Assembly: GCA_031459655.1 (NCBI GenBank) | Contig: JAVKID010000027.1 | Location: 1-32,178 of the forward strand | Origin: Fervidifonticultor_A octavus_A | Lineage (GTDB): Bacteria > Sysuimicrobiota > Sysuimicrobiia > Sysuimicrobiales > Humicultoraceae | Reading direction: 5' to 3' | DNA: 32,178 nucleotides | Shown: piece by piece, positions 7,594 through 14,759 of the stretch | How the letters are laid out: each line of letters opens with the position of its first letter | How positions within the stretch are numbered: the stretch's first letter is position 1 | The notes under the pieces: generated by a model | What the model saw: only the letters and a program-made list of their open reading frames with translations | The model's database searches: none | What the model was told of the DNA's origin: nothing | Made by a program: the position numbers and the translations under genes

Positions 7594-7660
7594 GGCTTCT
7601 CCCCCCTTCGGCTCGACCGTACTGCCGGCGTCCGAGGGTGTCCATCGAGTCAGAAGAGTA

Positions 7661-7691
7661 TTGTCGGGCCGCAGGCGGCGTATGCGATACT
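7661..7691 (+). promoter_or_regulatory. Candidate hypC promoter with GTATGCGATAC palindrome
   Basis: In the 110-base divergent gap (7594-7703), TTGTCG (7661-7666) and GATACT (7686-7691) are 19 bases apart, a little long for sigma-70. The palindrome GTATGCGATAC (7680-7690) overlaps the -10 and could be an operator. The predicted start is only a few bases before ATG 7704, so the transcript would have a very short leader. No convincing promoter was seen for the minus-strand gene. Confidence 0.3.
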
Positions 7692-7703
7692 GCTCCTGGA
7701 AGC

Positions 7704-7937
7704 ATGTGTCTGGCCCTGCCGTACCGCATCGTGACGCTGCTTGGCCCCGGGCGCGCGCGGGCCCAGGGACCCTACGGCCTCCGCGAGATCTCCACCGGGT
7801 TGCTGGAGGCGCCTGAGGTCGGCACCTACGTGCTGGTCGCCTACGGATCGGCGATCCGCGAGATCGACGCGGACGAGGCCGCCGAGATCCTGGCGGTCTG
7901 GGACGCGCTGTGGGCCTCGGAACCCTCCCCGTCGTGA
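7704..7937 (+). CDS. hypC: HypC/HupF-family hydrogenase maturation chaperone
   Basis: A 77-residue protein starting exactly at the family's N-terminus MCLALP, whose Cys2 (after Met removal) is the essential HypC cysteine; the longer in-frame ATG at 7638 would bury it and is rejected. HypC and HypD assemble the Fe(CN)2CO unit and HypC delivers it to the large subunit. The C-terminal half (VGTYVLVAYGSAIREIDADEAAEIL) follows the family pattern VLVHxGFAIxxIDxxEA, but the usual His is Ala-Tyr here. Its stop overlaps the GTG of the ABC binding-protein gene. With hypA and hypB 4.5 kb downstream it forms a split hyp set serving the hydrogenase. Confidence 0.8.
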   Translation: MCLALPYRIVTLLGPGRARAQGPYGLREISTGLLEAPEVGTYVLVAYGSAIREIDADEAAEILAVWDALWASEPSPS

Positions 7938-9526
7938 TTGCGGCCTTCCGGCGCAGCACCCTCTCTGGCCACAGGGGCGTCGCAGCGCTCGTGGCACCGG
8001 CGATCCTGGCCGCCGCCCTCGCCGTCTCTTCCCCGCCGGTCGCGCAGGCCCAGTCTCCTTCGGTCCTGCGGCTCCTCTGGTGGACCGATGTGGGATTCCC
8101 CACGCCGTTCGCCTTTTCGACCGTGGGGCCCGGCGGGGTCGTGCGCCTCTCGTTACTCTACGACACGCTCACCTGGAAGGACCATCAGGGGGTGATCCCC
8201 TGGCTGGCGCAGTCGTGGCGGATCGCCCCTGATGGCCGGCGCATCACGTTTGCGCTGCGGCCCGATGTCCTCTGGCACGACGGCCGTCCCCTGACCGCGC
8301 GCGACGTGCAGTTCAGCTTCGAGTACTATCGGGTCCATCCGTTCGCCTGGATGGACACGCGGATCGTCGAGCGGGTGATCGCCGAGGGTCTCCACACCGT
8401 CACGGTCGTCCTCCGGGAACCGTTCGCGCCGTTCCTGGAACAGGTCGCCGGGACCGTCCCCATCATTCCCGCCCACGTCTGGCAGGGGATCGACGAGCCG
8501 CGCCGTGCCCAGACGCCGGCCGTGGCGGTCGGCTCCGGCCCCTACCGTCTGGCCGAGTACCGACCCGCCACCGGCGACTACCGGTTCGTGGCGAACTCGC
8601 GCTACTTCCGGGGCCGCCCGCGCGTCGACGAGATCCGCTACAGCGTGCTGCCGGCGGAACGTCAGATCCTCGCGGTGCAGAGCGGCCAGGCGGACGTGGT
8701 CATGGCCGACACCTACGATGTCGTGCGGGCCTTCGCCGACCATCCCTACCTGCGGGTCTGGGCCACCGAGCCGCTGTCCGTGGCCCGCCTGCTGTTCAAC
8801 CTGGAGCGGGCTCCGCTGGACCAGAAGCCCGTCCGCCAGGCCATCGCGTACGCCACCAACCGCATGCAGCTCGCCACCCTCGTGACCCGCGGGCCCGGGC
8901 TGCCGGGTAGCCCGGGGGTCGTCCCTCCGGGGGACCCCTGGCATGCGCCGAACTTGCGCGCCTATCCGTACGATCCTGCCCGGGCACGGACGCTGCTGGC
9001 GCAGGCCGGCCTGGCGGCGCCGTCGGTGGAGATCGTCACCAGCCCCTCGCCCGTGGCGCCGCTGCTCCAGCGGATGCTGCGCGAGGTCGGCATCGAGGTC
9101 GCGCTGCGGACGGTGGACGCCCAGACGCGCGCCGCCCTGATCGCCGAGGCGCGGTTCCAGGCGGCCCTCACCTTCCACATCGGGGTCGGTGGAGACCCCG
9201 ACTACCTGCGGCGCTGGTTTGCGGGCGAGGAGGCCAACCTGTTCGGGCAGAGCCGCGCGTTTGCGCACCCGGAGTTCCAGGCGCTGGCCGCCGCGCAGGT
9301 CGGGACGCTGGATATCGGGGCGCGCCGGCGCATGGTGGCGGCCATGCAGGCGATCCTGGCCGAGGAACTCCCGACGCTGGTGCTGTACTACCGCCGGTTC
9401 TACTGGGTCTACGACAGCCGGAAGTTCGCCCCGGTGCCCACCCGGGGAGGGTTGATGAACGGGATCCCGCTGGTCGAGAACAAACTCGCCCTCATCACCC
9501 CGTCAGTTTTCCTTCCGACGAGGTAG
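7934..9526 (+). CDS. ABC transporter substrate-binding protein, family 5 (DppA/NikA/OppA type)
   Basis: A 530-residue exported protein. GTG 7934 overlaps the hypC stop (GTGA), the junction style used throughout; GTG 7910 is an alternative. A signal peptide is visible (arginines, then AALVAPAILAAALAVSS, cleavage probably after AQA). The mature part shows the family-5 landmarks: SLLYDTLTWKD, PWLAQSWRIAPDG, ALRPDVLWHDGRPLTARDV and SGPYRLAEYRP. This family carries peptides, nickel or metallophores. Its position between hypC and hypA/hypB suggests nickel supply for the hydrogenase. That is context only: no metal-site residues can be confirmed here, and a peptide role remains possible. Confidence 0.85.
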   Translation: MIAAFRRSTLSGHRGVAALVAPAILAAALAVSSPPVAQAQSPSVLRLLWWTDVGFPTPFAFSTVGPGGVVRLSLLYDTLTWKDHQGVIPWLAQSWRIAPDGRRITFALRPDVLWHDGRPLTARDVQFSFEYYRVHPFAWMDTRIVERVIAEGLHTVTVVLREPFAPFLEQVAGTVPIIPAHVWQGIDEPRRAQTPAVAVGSGPYRLAEYRPATGDYRFVANSRYFRGRPRVDEIRYSVLPAERQILAVQSGQADVVMADTYDVVRAFADHPYLRVWATEPLSVARLLFNLERAPLDQKPVRQAIAYATNRMQLATLVTRGPGLPGSPGVVPPGDPWHAPNLRAYPYDPARARTLLAQAGLAAPSVEIVTSPSPVAPLLQRMLREVGIEVALRTVDAQTRAALIAEARFQAALTFHIGVGGDPDYLRRWFAGEEANLFGQSRAFAHPEFQALAAAQVGTLDIGARRRMVAAMQAILAEELPTLVLYYRRFYWVYDSRKFAPVPTRGGLMNGIPLVENKLALITPSVFLPTR

Positions 9527-9530
9527 GCCC

Positions 9531-10493
9531 GTGGGACGCCGTCTGGCGCAGTTCGCCGGGCTGGTCTGCGCGGTGGTCGTCTTGAACTTCTTCCTGCCCC
9601 GTCTGCTGCCGGGGAGTCCGGTGGCTGGAGGGAGCGGGGCCGAGGCCGTCCTGCTCCCCTCCGCCGCGCGCGAGGCGCTGGTCCAGACGTATCATCTCGA
9701 TGACCCCCTGGCCGTGCAGTTCATCCGGTACCTCCGCGGACTGGCCCGCGGCGATCTGGGCACGTCGCTGGTCAGCCACCGCCCGGTGACCGAGGTCCTG
9801 GCCGAGCGGCTGCCCTGGACGCTGTTCCTGGTGGGCGGCGCCGTGCTGCTGGCCGCGGTCATCGGCGGGCTGGTCGGATGGCTCGCCGCCTGGAAGGCGC
9901 AGGCCCGCCTCGCGCGCGCGGCGCAGGCCGCCCTCGTCGGGGTCGGGACCCTGCCCGAGTTCCTGGTGGCGATGCTGGCAATCGTGTTGCTGGCCTCGCG
10001 GTGGCACCTGTTCCCTCCCGGAGGCGCCTCGACCCCCTTCGATGCGGGCGGGAGTCCCCTGCGCGTCCTGGCCGATGTTCTCTGGCATGCGGCGCTGCCG
10101 GGGCTCGTGCTGACCATCGGCTTTGCGCCGCCGTTTGCGCTGCTGGTCAGGGGGGCCGCGGCCCCGGTGCTGGGGCAGCCGTACCTGGTGACCGCCCGGG
10201 CCAAAGGCCTGCCTCCCCGCCGCGTCGCCTGGCACGCGCTGCGCAACGCGCTGCCGCCTGTGGCGACGCTGCTGGGCCTCCGCCTGGCCGCCGCCGTCGC
10301 CGGTGCCGCCGTGGTCGAGCGCATCTTCGCCTACCCGGGCATGGGCTGGCTGCTCTACCAGGCGGTCGCCGCCCGAGACTTCCCGGTCCTGCAGGGGATT
10401 GTGTTCACCACCAGCCTGGCGGTTCTGACCGTCACGCTCCTCCTCGACCTGCTGGCCGCCTGGTTTGATCCCCGGCTGGCGGGACCTCCATGA
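9531..10493 (+). CDS. ABC transporter permease (DppB/NikB type)
   Basis: A 320-residue membrane protein starting at GTG 9531, five bases after the binding-protein stop. It shows the DppB layout: an N-terminal helix and PGSP motif, a periplasmic stretch ending in RYLRGLARGDLGTSLVSHRPV, several membrane helices, and the EAA coupling loop YLVTARAKGLPPRRVAWHALRNA that docks onto the ATPase. The C-terminus (ERIFAYPGMGWLLYQAV) is also typical. The next permease overlaps it (ATGA). Both permeases need a NikD/NikE- or DppD/DppF-type ATPase, which is not in this window. Confidence 0.9.
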   Translation: MGRRLAQFAGLVCAVVVLNFFLPRLLPGSPVAGGSGAEAVLLPSAAREALVQTYHLDDPLAVQFIRYLRGLARGDLGTSLVSHRPVTEVLAERLPWTLFLVGGAVLLAAVIGGLVGWLAAWKAQARLARAAQAALVGVGTLPEFLVAMLAIVLLASRWHLFPPGGASTPFDAGGSPLRVLADVLWHAALPGLVLTIGFAPPFALLVRGAAAPVLGQPYLVTARAKGLPPRRVAWHALRNALPPVATLLGLRLAAAVAGAAVVERIFAYPGMGWLLYQAVAARDFPVLQGIVFTTSLAVLTVTLLLDLLAAWFDPRLAGPP

Positions 10494-11350
10494 GCGGGAG
10501 CCGGCCAGACGGTCGGATCCGCCGCAGTCGGCGCCGCTTCGCCGCCGGGGAGGCGGGCGGGGCCGCCCTGGGTCTCGTCCTCGTCCTGGCGATCGCGGCG
10601 CCCGTCCTGGCGCCCTACGATCCCCAGCAGCCGGTCGGCGGGCCGGTCTCGCCGCCGGATGCGCGCTTCCGGCTCGGGACCAACGCGCTCGGCCAGGACC
10701 TGCTCAGCCAGGTCCTCTACGGGGCGCGCACCTCGGTGCTCGTCGGCGTCCTGGTCGCCGGGGCCAGCACAATCCTGTCGGCGGCCGTGGGCACGGCCGC
10801 AGGGATGTGGCAGCAGGGCCGGCGGCTGCTCCTGGTCCTTGTCGATCTCTTCCTGGCCATCCCCGGGATTCCCGTGGTCGTGCTGCTGGTCGTGTTCGCG
10901 GGGCCGGGCTTCTGGCCGCTGGTCGTGGCCATGGTCCTCATCGGCTGGGCCGGATTCGCCCGCATCGTGGCCGCGCAGGTGCGCGTGACGATGGCACAGG
11001 CCTACGTGGAGGCCGCGCGTGCGGCCGGCGCGACGGCATCTTGCATCGTGCGCTCCAGCGTGCTGCCGGAGATCGCGCCGATCCTGGCGACGAAGTTCCT
11101 CCTCACGGTGCGGTGGGCGATTCTGCTGGAGGCCGCGCTGGGCCTGCTCGGACTCGGCGATCCGGCCCGCCCGAGCTGGGGCCTGATCCTGCACCAGGCC
11201 TTCGCCCACCCGCTGCTGTTCGTGACGGACGCGTGGGCCTGGTGGGCCGGCCCGCCGGCGGCGGCCATCGTACTCACCTCGCTCGCCCTGATGGCGGTCG
11301 GGCAGGATCTCGATGCCTGGCTCAACCCGCAGGCCGCCACCGTGAGGTGA
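10490..11350 (+). CDS. ABC transporter permease (DppC/NikC type)
   Basis: A 286-residue partner permease, with ATG 10490 in the stop of the previous gene. It has the DppC signature: an arginine-rich N-terminus, first helix, APYDPQQP, then the RLGTNALGQDLLSQVLYGARTSL-like element (here ending ARTSV) and a coupling loop AYVEAARAAGATASCIVRSSVLP. Five to six membrane helices are visible. It ends this transporter block; an 87-base gap with a CGATGG box follows before the DUF6390 gene. The substrate is unproven; nickel is suggested by neighbours. Confidence 0.9.
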   Translation: MSGSRPDGRIRRSRRRFAAGEAGGAALGLVLVLAIAAPVLAPYDPQQPVGGPVSPPDARFRLGTNALGQDLLSQVLYGARTSVLVGVLVAGASTILSAAVGTAAGMWQQGRRLLLVLVDLFLAIPGIPVVVLLVVFAGPGFWPLVVAMVLIGWAGFARIVAAQVRVTMAQAYVEAARAAGATASCIVRSSVLPEIAPILATKFLLTVRWAILLEAALGLLGLGDPARPSWGLILHQAFAHPLLFVTDAWAWWAGPPAAAIVLTSLALMAVGQDLDAWLNPQAATVR

Positions 11351-11370
11351 TCAGGGCACCATCCGGTTCT

Positions 11371-11419
11371 CCCATCGATCCCCCGCCCGATGGGCAGCCC
11401 CGTGCCCGGACGGTATCGT
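11371..11419 (+). promoter_or_regulatory. Candidate promoter/operator with CCCATCG-N10-CGATGGG dyad upstream of the hydrogenase operon
   Basis: A perfect 7-bp dyad CCCATCG (11371-11377) / CGATGGG (11388-11394) with a 10-base spacer lies in the gap before ATG 11438, followed 19 bases on by TATCGT (11414-11419) as a possible -10. CGATGG boxes at similar distance precede 5797 and 18371. The ribosome-binding site GTGGAGG (11424-11430) would sit right at the predicted transcript start, so the -10 assignment is weak. Confidence 0.35.
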
Positions 11420-11437
11420 GACAGTGGAGGCACCCGG

Positions 11438-12217
11438 ATGCACTCGCAGGCCGCGTCAGCCCGTTTCGATTCAGGAGGCGGTGTCGTCACCCCGGGATCG
11501 CTGGACGGGCTGCGGCTGTTCGCCCGCTTCGCCTTCATGCCCAACCACCTGGGCTACTGCGGGGGGAACGTCACCGCGGCGTTGCTGGCGTCCATGCAGG
11601 CCGACGCCGCCGACGACGGACTGCGCCGCCACCTCCGCACCTTCGCGGCGGCCTATCCCTATCTGGAGTTGATTGCCGAGTGCAACGCCATCCCGGACCC
11701 GTTTGACCGCCGCGTCGTCGAAGCCTACTGGATCGGCAACGACCTGCTCGAGCACGTGGACTGGGCCCGCTACGCGGCCCACCTGCACGAGCGGTTCCGA
11801 CGTCAGGTCCGGCCATCGACGCTGGATCTCCTGGCGGGCAGGCCGTCGGCCGGCGCCCGGGCCCACCACGCCTTTCACGTCTTCGACGTCTCCCGGCGGA
11901 CCGGACTGCCCCAGGGCGACGCCGCCCTGGACCTGTGCCGCATCGGATGGGGCACGATCACCGCGGTCGAGCCCGGCGCCTTCGTCGTGGACTACCGGCC
12001 GGTGTGCATCCGCGAGGGCCGGCTCGCCTTCGGCGACCTGCAGCCCACCCGCGTGCTGCGCGCCCTCGGGGACGACAGGTTCCTGGAAGGTGCGTCACCT
12101 AGCGATGTGGTGGCGTTCCACTGGGGATGGGCCTGCGTGCTCCTTGAGCCGAAACACGTGGCCGCGCTGGAGCGGTACACCCGCGGGATGATGGCGCTGG
12201 CCAACCAGACGTTCTGA
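11438..12217 (+). CDS. DUF6390 family protein, hydrogenase-associated
   Basis: A 259-residue soluble protein of unknown function. ATG 11438 is chosen because GTGGAGG (11424-11430) lies seven bases upstream; an in-frame ATG at 11390 would precede the likely transcript start. Recognisable stretches are ARFAFMPNHLGYCGG near residue 30, AYPYLELIAECNAIPDPFDRRVVEAYWIGNDLLEHV around 75-110, HAFHVFDVSRRTG around 145, and VVAFHWGWACVLL near the C-terminus. I recall this family (DUF6390) next to NiFe-hydrogenase genes in other bacteria. Conserved His and Cys residues might bind metal. It leads the block DUF6390-hypA-hypB-cNMP-hydrogenase. Confidence 0.7.
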   Translation: MHSQAASARFDSGGGVVTPGSLDGLRLFARFAFMPNHLGYCGGNVTAALLASMQADAADDGLRRHLRTFAAAYPYLELIAECNAIPDPFDRRVVEAYWIGNDLLEHVDWARYAAHLHERFRRQVRPSTLDLLAGRPSAGARAHHAFHVFDVSRRTGLPQGDAALDLCRIGWGTITAVEPGAFVVDYRPVCIREGRLAFGDLQPTRVLRALGDDRFLEGASPSDVVAFHWGWACVLLEPKHVAALERYTRGMMALANQTF

Positions 12218-12225
12218 GGACGACC

Positions 12226-12465
12226 GTGCACGAGGTGTCGATCGCCCAGGCGCTGCTCCGACAGGTGGACGAGGTGGTCTCACGTCACCGTCTGACCACG
12301 GTGAGCGCGGTGGGCATCTGCGTGGGGTCGCTCTCCGGGGTGGTGCCGGAGGCGCTGGCCTTTGCGTTCCAGGTCCTCCGGGATGGTCCCACGGCGGGGG
12401 CGGCCCTCCAGGTGCGGGCCACAGATGGTGCGGACCTGCGCCTGGAGTGGATCGAGGGGGAGTGA
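12226..12465 (+). CDS. hypA: HypA-like nickel chaperone lacking the zinc ribbon
   Basis: A 79-residue protein starting at GTG 12226. The N-terminal nickel site MHE (MHEVSIAQALL) and the core VSAVGICVGSLSGVVPEALAFAFQVLRDGPTAGAALQV match HypA. Ordinary HypA has about 113 residues, with a zinc ribbon of two CxxC pairs between this point and the C-terminal strand. Here ALQVRATDG runs straight into the C-terminal strand ADLRLEWIEGE; no Cys pair exists in this or any overlapping frame, and hypB starts three bases after the stop. The gene is short but not broken. HypA normally passes nickel with HypB to the hydrogenase; how this form works without the ribbon is unknown. Confidence 0.8.
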   Translation: MHEVSIAQALLRQVDEVVSRHRLTTVSAVGICVGSLSGVVPEALAFAFQVLRDGPTAGAALQVRATDGADLRLEWIEGE

Positions 12466-12467
12466 GG

Positions 12468-13130
12468 ATGCGGGTCGAGGTGCTGGAGCGCGTGCTGCGG
12501 GCCAACGATGCCCTGGCCGAGGAGGTCCGGGCGACGCTCCACCGCGCCGGCGTGGTGGCCATCACCCTCATCGGCTCGCCGGGCAGCGGCAAGACGGCCC
12601 TGCTGGAACAGACCGCGGCGATCCTCCACCCGCGCCTGCCCCTGGGCGTCATTGAAGGCGACATCGCCACGAGCCGCGATGCCGAGCGCCTCGCCCGCTG
12701 CGGCCTGCCGGCGGTCCAGATCGAGACGCGCCTGGTGGGCAACCTCTGCCACCTCGATGCCAACCTGGTGCGCGCGGCGCTGGGCCGGTTGCCGCTGGAG
12801 GCCGTCAAGGTGCTCTTCATCGAGAATGTCGGGAACCTGGTCTGCCCGGCGGCCTACGACCTGGGCGAGCACCTGCGGGTGGTCGTGGCCAGCGTGCCCG
12901 AGGGCGACGACAAGCCGCGCAAGTACCCGGCCACGTTCGCCCGGGCCTCGGCCGTGGTCCTCAACAAGGTCGACCTCCTGCCGGTGACCGATTTCTCGAT
13001 CTCGGTGTTCGCCGACGGGCTGCGCGAGGTCAGCCCGGCCCCGCTGTTCCCCGTCTCCGCGCGCACCGGGCAGGGTCTGGGGGCCTGGATCGCCTGGGTC
13101 GAGGCCCAGCGGGAAGTCCACGGAAGGTGA
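12468..13130 (+). CDS. hypB: HypB GTPase, nickel insertion for NiFe hydrogenase
   Basis: A 220-residue G3E-family GTPase. ATG 12468 is preceded by GAGGGGGAG; a longer in-frame ATG (12447) lies in hypA. The P-loop is GSPGSGKT (36-43); the metal-binding Cys-His is in GNLCHLDANL (Cys94, His95); ENVGNLVCP and NKVDLLP are present as in HypB. There is no N-terminal His-rich or CxxCGC nickel-storage stretch, so this is the minimal form. With HypA it loads nickel into the hydrogenase large subunit. Neighbours upstream and downstream are all on the same transcript. Confidence 0.93.
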   Translation: MRVEVLERVLRANDALAEEVRATLHRAGVVAITLIGSPGSGKTALLEQTAAILHPRLPLGVIEGDIATSRDAERLARCGLPAVQIETRLVGNLCHLDANLVRAALGRLPLEAVKVLFIENVGNLVCPAAYDLGEHLRVVVASVPEGDDKPRKYPATFARASAVVLNKVDLLPVTDFSISVFADGLREVSPAPLFPVSARTGQGLGAWIAWVEAQREVHGR

Positions 13131-13137
13131 GAAGACG

Positions 13138-13626
13138 ATGGCAGGCCCGAGGGAAGGAGAGACGCTGGTGGCCCTGCTGCGTGCCAGCCCGCTGTTTGCG
13201 GCCTTGGCCCTCCACCATCTGGAGCAGCTGGCGGCATGCGCCCAGGAGATGACCTGGAGCGAAGACCAGGTGATCTTCCGGGAGGGCGAACCGGACGACA
13301 AGCTCTACCTGGTCGTCGAAGGCCTGGTGGCGCTGGAGACCTACATCCCTGGCCGGGGCCGCACGACCATCCTGACCGTGGGGCCCCACGAGATCCTCGG
13401 ATGGTCGGCCGCCGTGCCGGGGGTGGAGAAGAAGACCGCCGGCGCCCGGGCGCTGCTGGTGACTCGGGCCATCGCCTTCGACGCCGCGGCGCTGCACTTG
13501 GCCTGCGAGGCCGACCACGACCTCGGCTACCAGGTCTACCGCATCCTGGCCCAGGTCATCGCCAGCCGGCTCAAGGCGACGCGCCTCCAGCTCCTGGACG
13601 TCTACGGGGTGGGCGGGCGGACATGA
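13138..13626 (+). CDS. Stand-alone cyclic-nucleotide-binding-domain protein (Crp/Fnr-like, no DNA-binding domain)
   Basis: A 162-residue protein. The body matches the CNB jelly-roll: SPLFAALALHHLEQLA, then FREGEPDDKLYLVVEGLVAL, ILTVGPHEILGW (phosphate-binding-cassette region) and the long C-helix DLGYQVYRILAQVIASRL. It ends soon after this helix (LLDVYGVGGRT), so the Crp-type helix-turn-helix is absent; it cannot bind DNA on its own in the usual way. It sits between hypB and the hydrogenase genes, with an ATGA overlap to the beta subunit. A post-translational or partner-protein regulator of the hydrogenase is a reasonable guess. The ligand cannot be deduced. Confidence 0.85.
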   Translation: MAGPREGETLVALLRASPLFAALALHHLEQLAACAQEMTWSEDQVIFREGEPDDKLYLVVEGLVALETYIPGRGRTTILTVGPHEILGWSAAVPGVEKKTAGARALLVTRAIAFDAAALHLACEADHDLGYQVYRILAQVIASRLKATRLQLLDVYGVGGRT

Positions 13627-14759
13627 CGGGACCGACGCCGACCTCCACCCCCAGCATCGGCGCCCATGTGGTCATCGAGAAGCCAATGCTGCAGCGCGTT
13701 TTCGACGCACTGCGGGAGGCCGGCTTCACGTTGGTCGGGCCGACGATCGCCGATGGCGCCATCGTCTACGACGAGATCGGCGGGGTCTCCGACCTCCCCG
13801 TGGGATGGGGCGACGAGCAGGGGCCCGGCACCTACCGGCTGCGCCGGCGGGACGACGGCCGCTACTTCGGGTTTGTCGTCGGCCCGCACTCGTGGAAGCG
13901 GTACCTCTATCCGCCGGTCCTGAAGCTCTTCTCCACCCGGAAGACCCCGGCGGGGATCGAGGTGGAACCCGACAGAGAGGCGCCGCCGCGGTTCGCCTTC
14001 ATCGGCGTGCGGGCCTGCGAACTGGCCGCCATCGCCGTGCAGGACCGGGTCTTCCTCGAAGGTGCCGTCCAGGATCCCCACTACAAGGCCCGCCGTCAGG
14101 CGGCGTTCCTGCTGGCGGTCAACTGCGTGGAGCCCGGAGGGGTCTGTTTCTGCGCGTCGATGAAGACCGGTCCCCGCTGCGCGTCAGGGTTCGACCTGGC
14201 GCTCACCGAGCTCGACGAGGGCTTCCTGGTGGAGGTCGGCTCGGAACTCGGCGCGCAGATGCTGGCCGGGGTGCCCTGGCGGCCGGCCGGGGCCTTCGTC
14301 CTGAACCATGCCCGGCGCCTGCTGGACGAGGCCGCGACCAGGATGGGCCGGGCGCTGGAGACGACAGACCTGCCCGGGCTCCTCTACGAGAACCTGGAGC
14401 ATCCGCGCTGGGCCGACGTCGCACTGCGGTGCCTGGCCTGCGCCAACTGCACCCTGGTCTGCCCCACGTGCTTCTGCGCCGACGTCGAGGACACAACCGA
14501 TCTCGCCGGCGGGGAGGCAGCACGGGTGCGGGTCTGGGACTCCTGCTTTGATGGCGCGTTCTCGCACGTCTTTGGCGGCAACCTGCGCCCCAGCGTCCGC
14601 GCCCGCTACCGCCAGTGGCTGACCCACAAACTCGCCGCCTGGATCGATCAGTTCGGGATTTCGGGGTGCGTGGGCTGCGGCCGGTGCATCACGTGGTGTC
14701 CGGTGGGGATCGACCTGACCGAGGAAGTGGCGGCGATCCGGGAGGCGCCCCGTTCATGA
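13623..14759 (+). CDS. hyhB: Group 3b NiFe-hydrogenase beta subunit (iron-sulfur, AsrA/HydB-like)
   Basis: A 378-residue protein beginning at ATG 13623 in the stop of the CNB gene. It resembles sulfhydrogenase beta/anaerobic sulfite reductase A: an N-terminal alpha/beta region with GVRACELAAIAVQDR and a Cys-containing VNCVEPGGVCFCASM, and two C-terminal [4Fe-4S] motifs, CLACANCTLVCPTCFC and CVGCGRCITWCPVGID. It should pass electrons between the gamma (FAD/NAD(P)) subunit and the small subunit. Gene order beta-gamma-delta-alpha is that of Pyrococcus hydBGDA-type hydrogenases. All junctions overlap, consistent with stoichiometric production. Confidence 0.9.
   Translation: MTGPTPTSTPSIGAHVVIEKPMLQRVFDALREAGFTLVGPTIADGAIVYDEIGGVSDLPVGWGDEQGPGTYRLRRRDDGRYFGFVVGPHSWKRYLYPPVLKLFSTRKTPAGIEVEPDREAPPRFAFIGVRACELAAIAVQDRVFLEGAVQDPHYKARRQAAFLLAVNCVEPGGVCFCASMKTGPRCASGFDLALTELDEGFLVEVGSELGAQMLAGVPWRPAGAFVLNHARRLLDEAATRMGRALETTDLPGLLYENLEHPRWADVALRCLACANCTLVCPTCFCADVEDTTDLAGGEAARVRVWDSCFDGAFSHVFGGNLRPSVRARYRQWLTHKLAAWIDQFGISGCVGCGRCITWCPVGIDLTEEVAAIREAPRS

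Noticed and set aside
7638..7703. Longer N-terminus for HypC from ATG 7638
   Set aside because: HypC must begin MC; the cysteine after the initiator Met at 7704 is the catalytic one and an extension would abolish it.
12226..12467. HypA zinc ribbon lost through a frameshift
   Set aside because: No frame between the HypA core and the hypB start encodes paired cysteines, and the final HypA strand is in frame; a deletion fits better.
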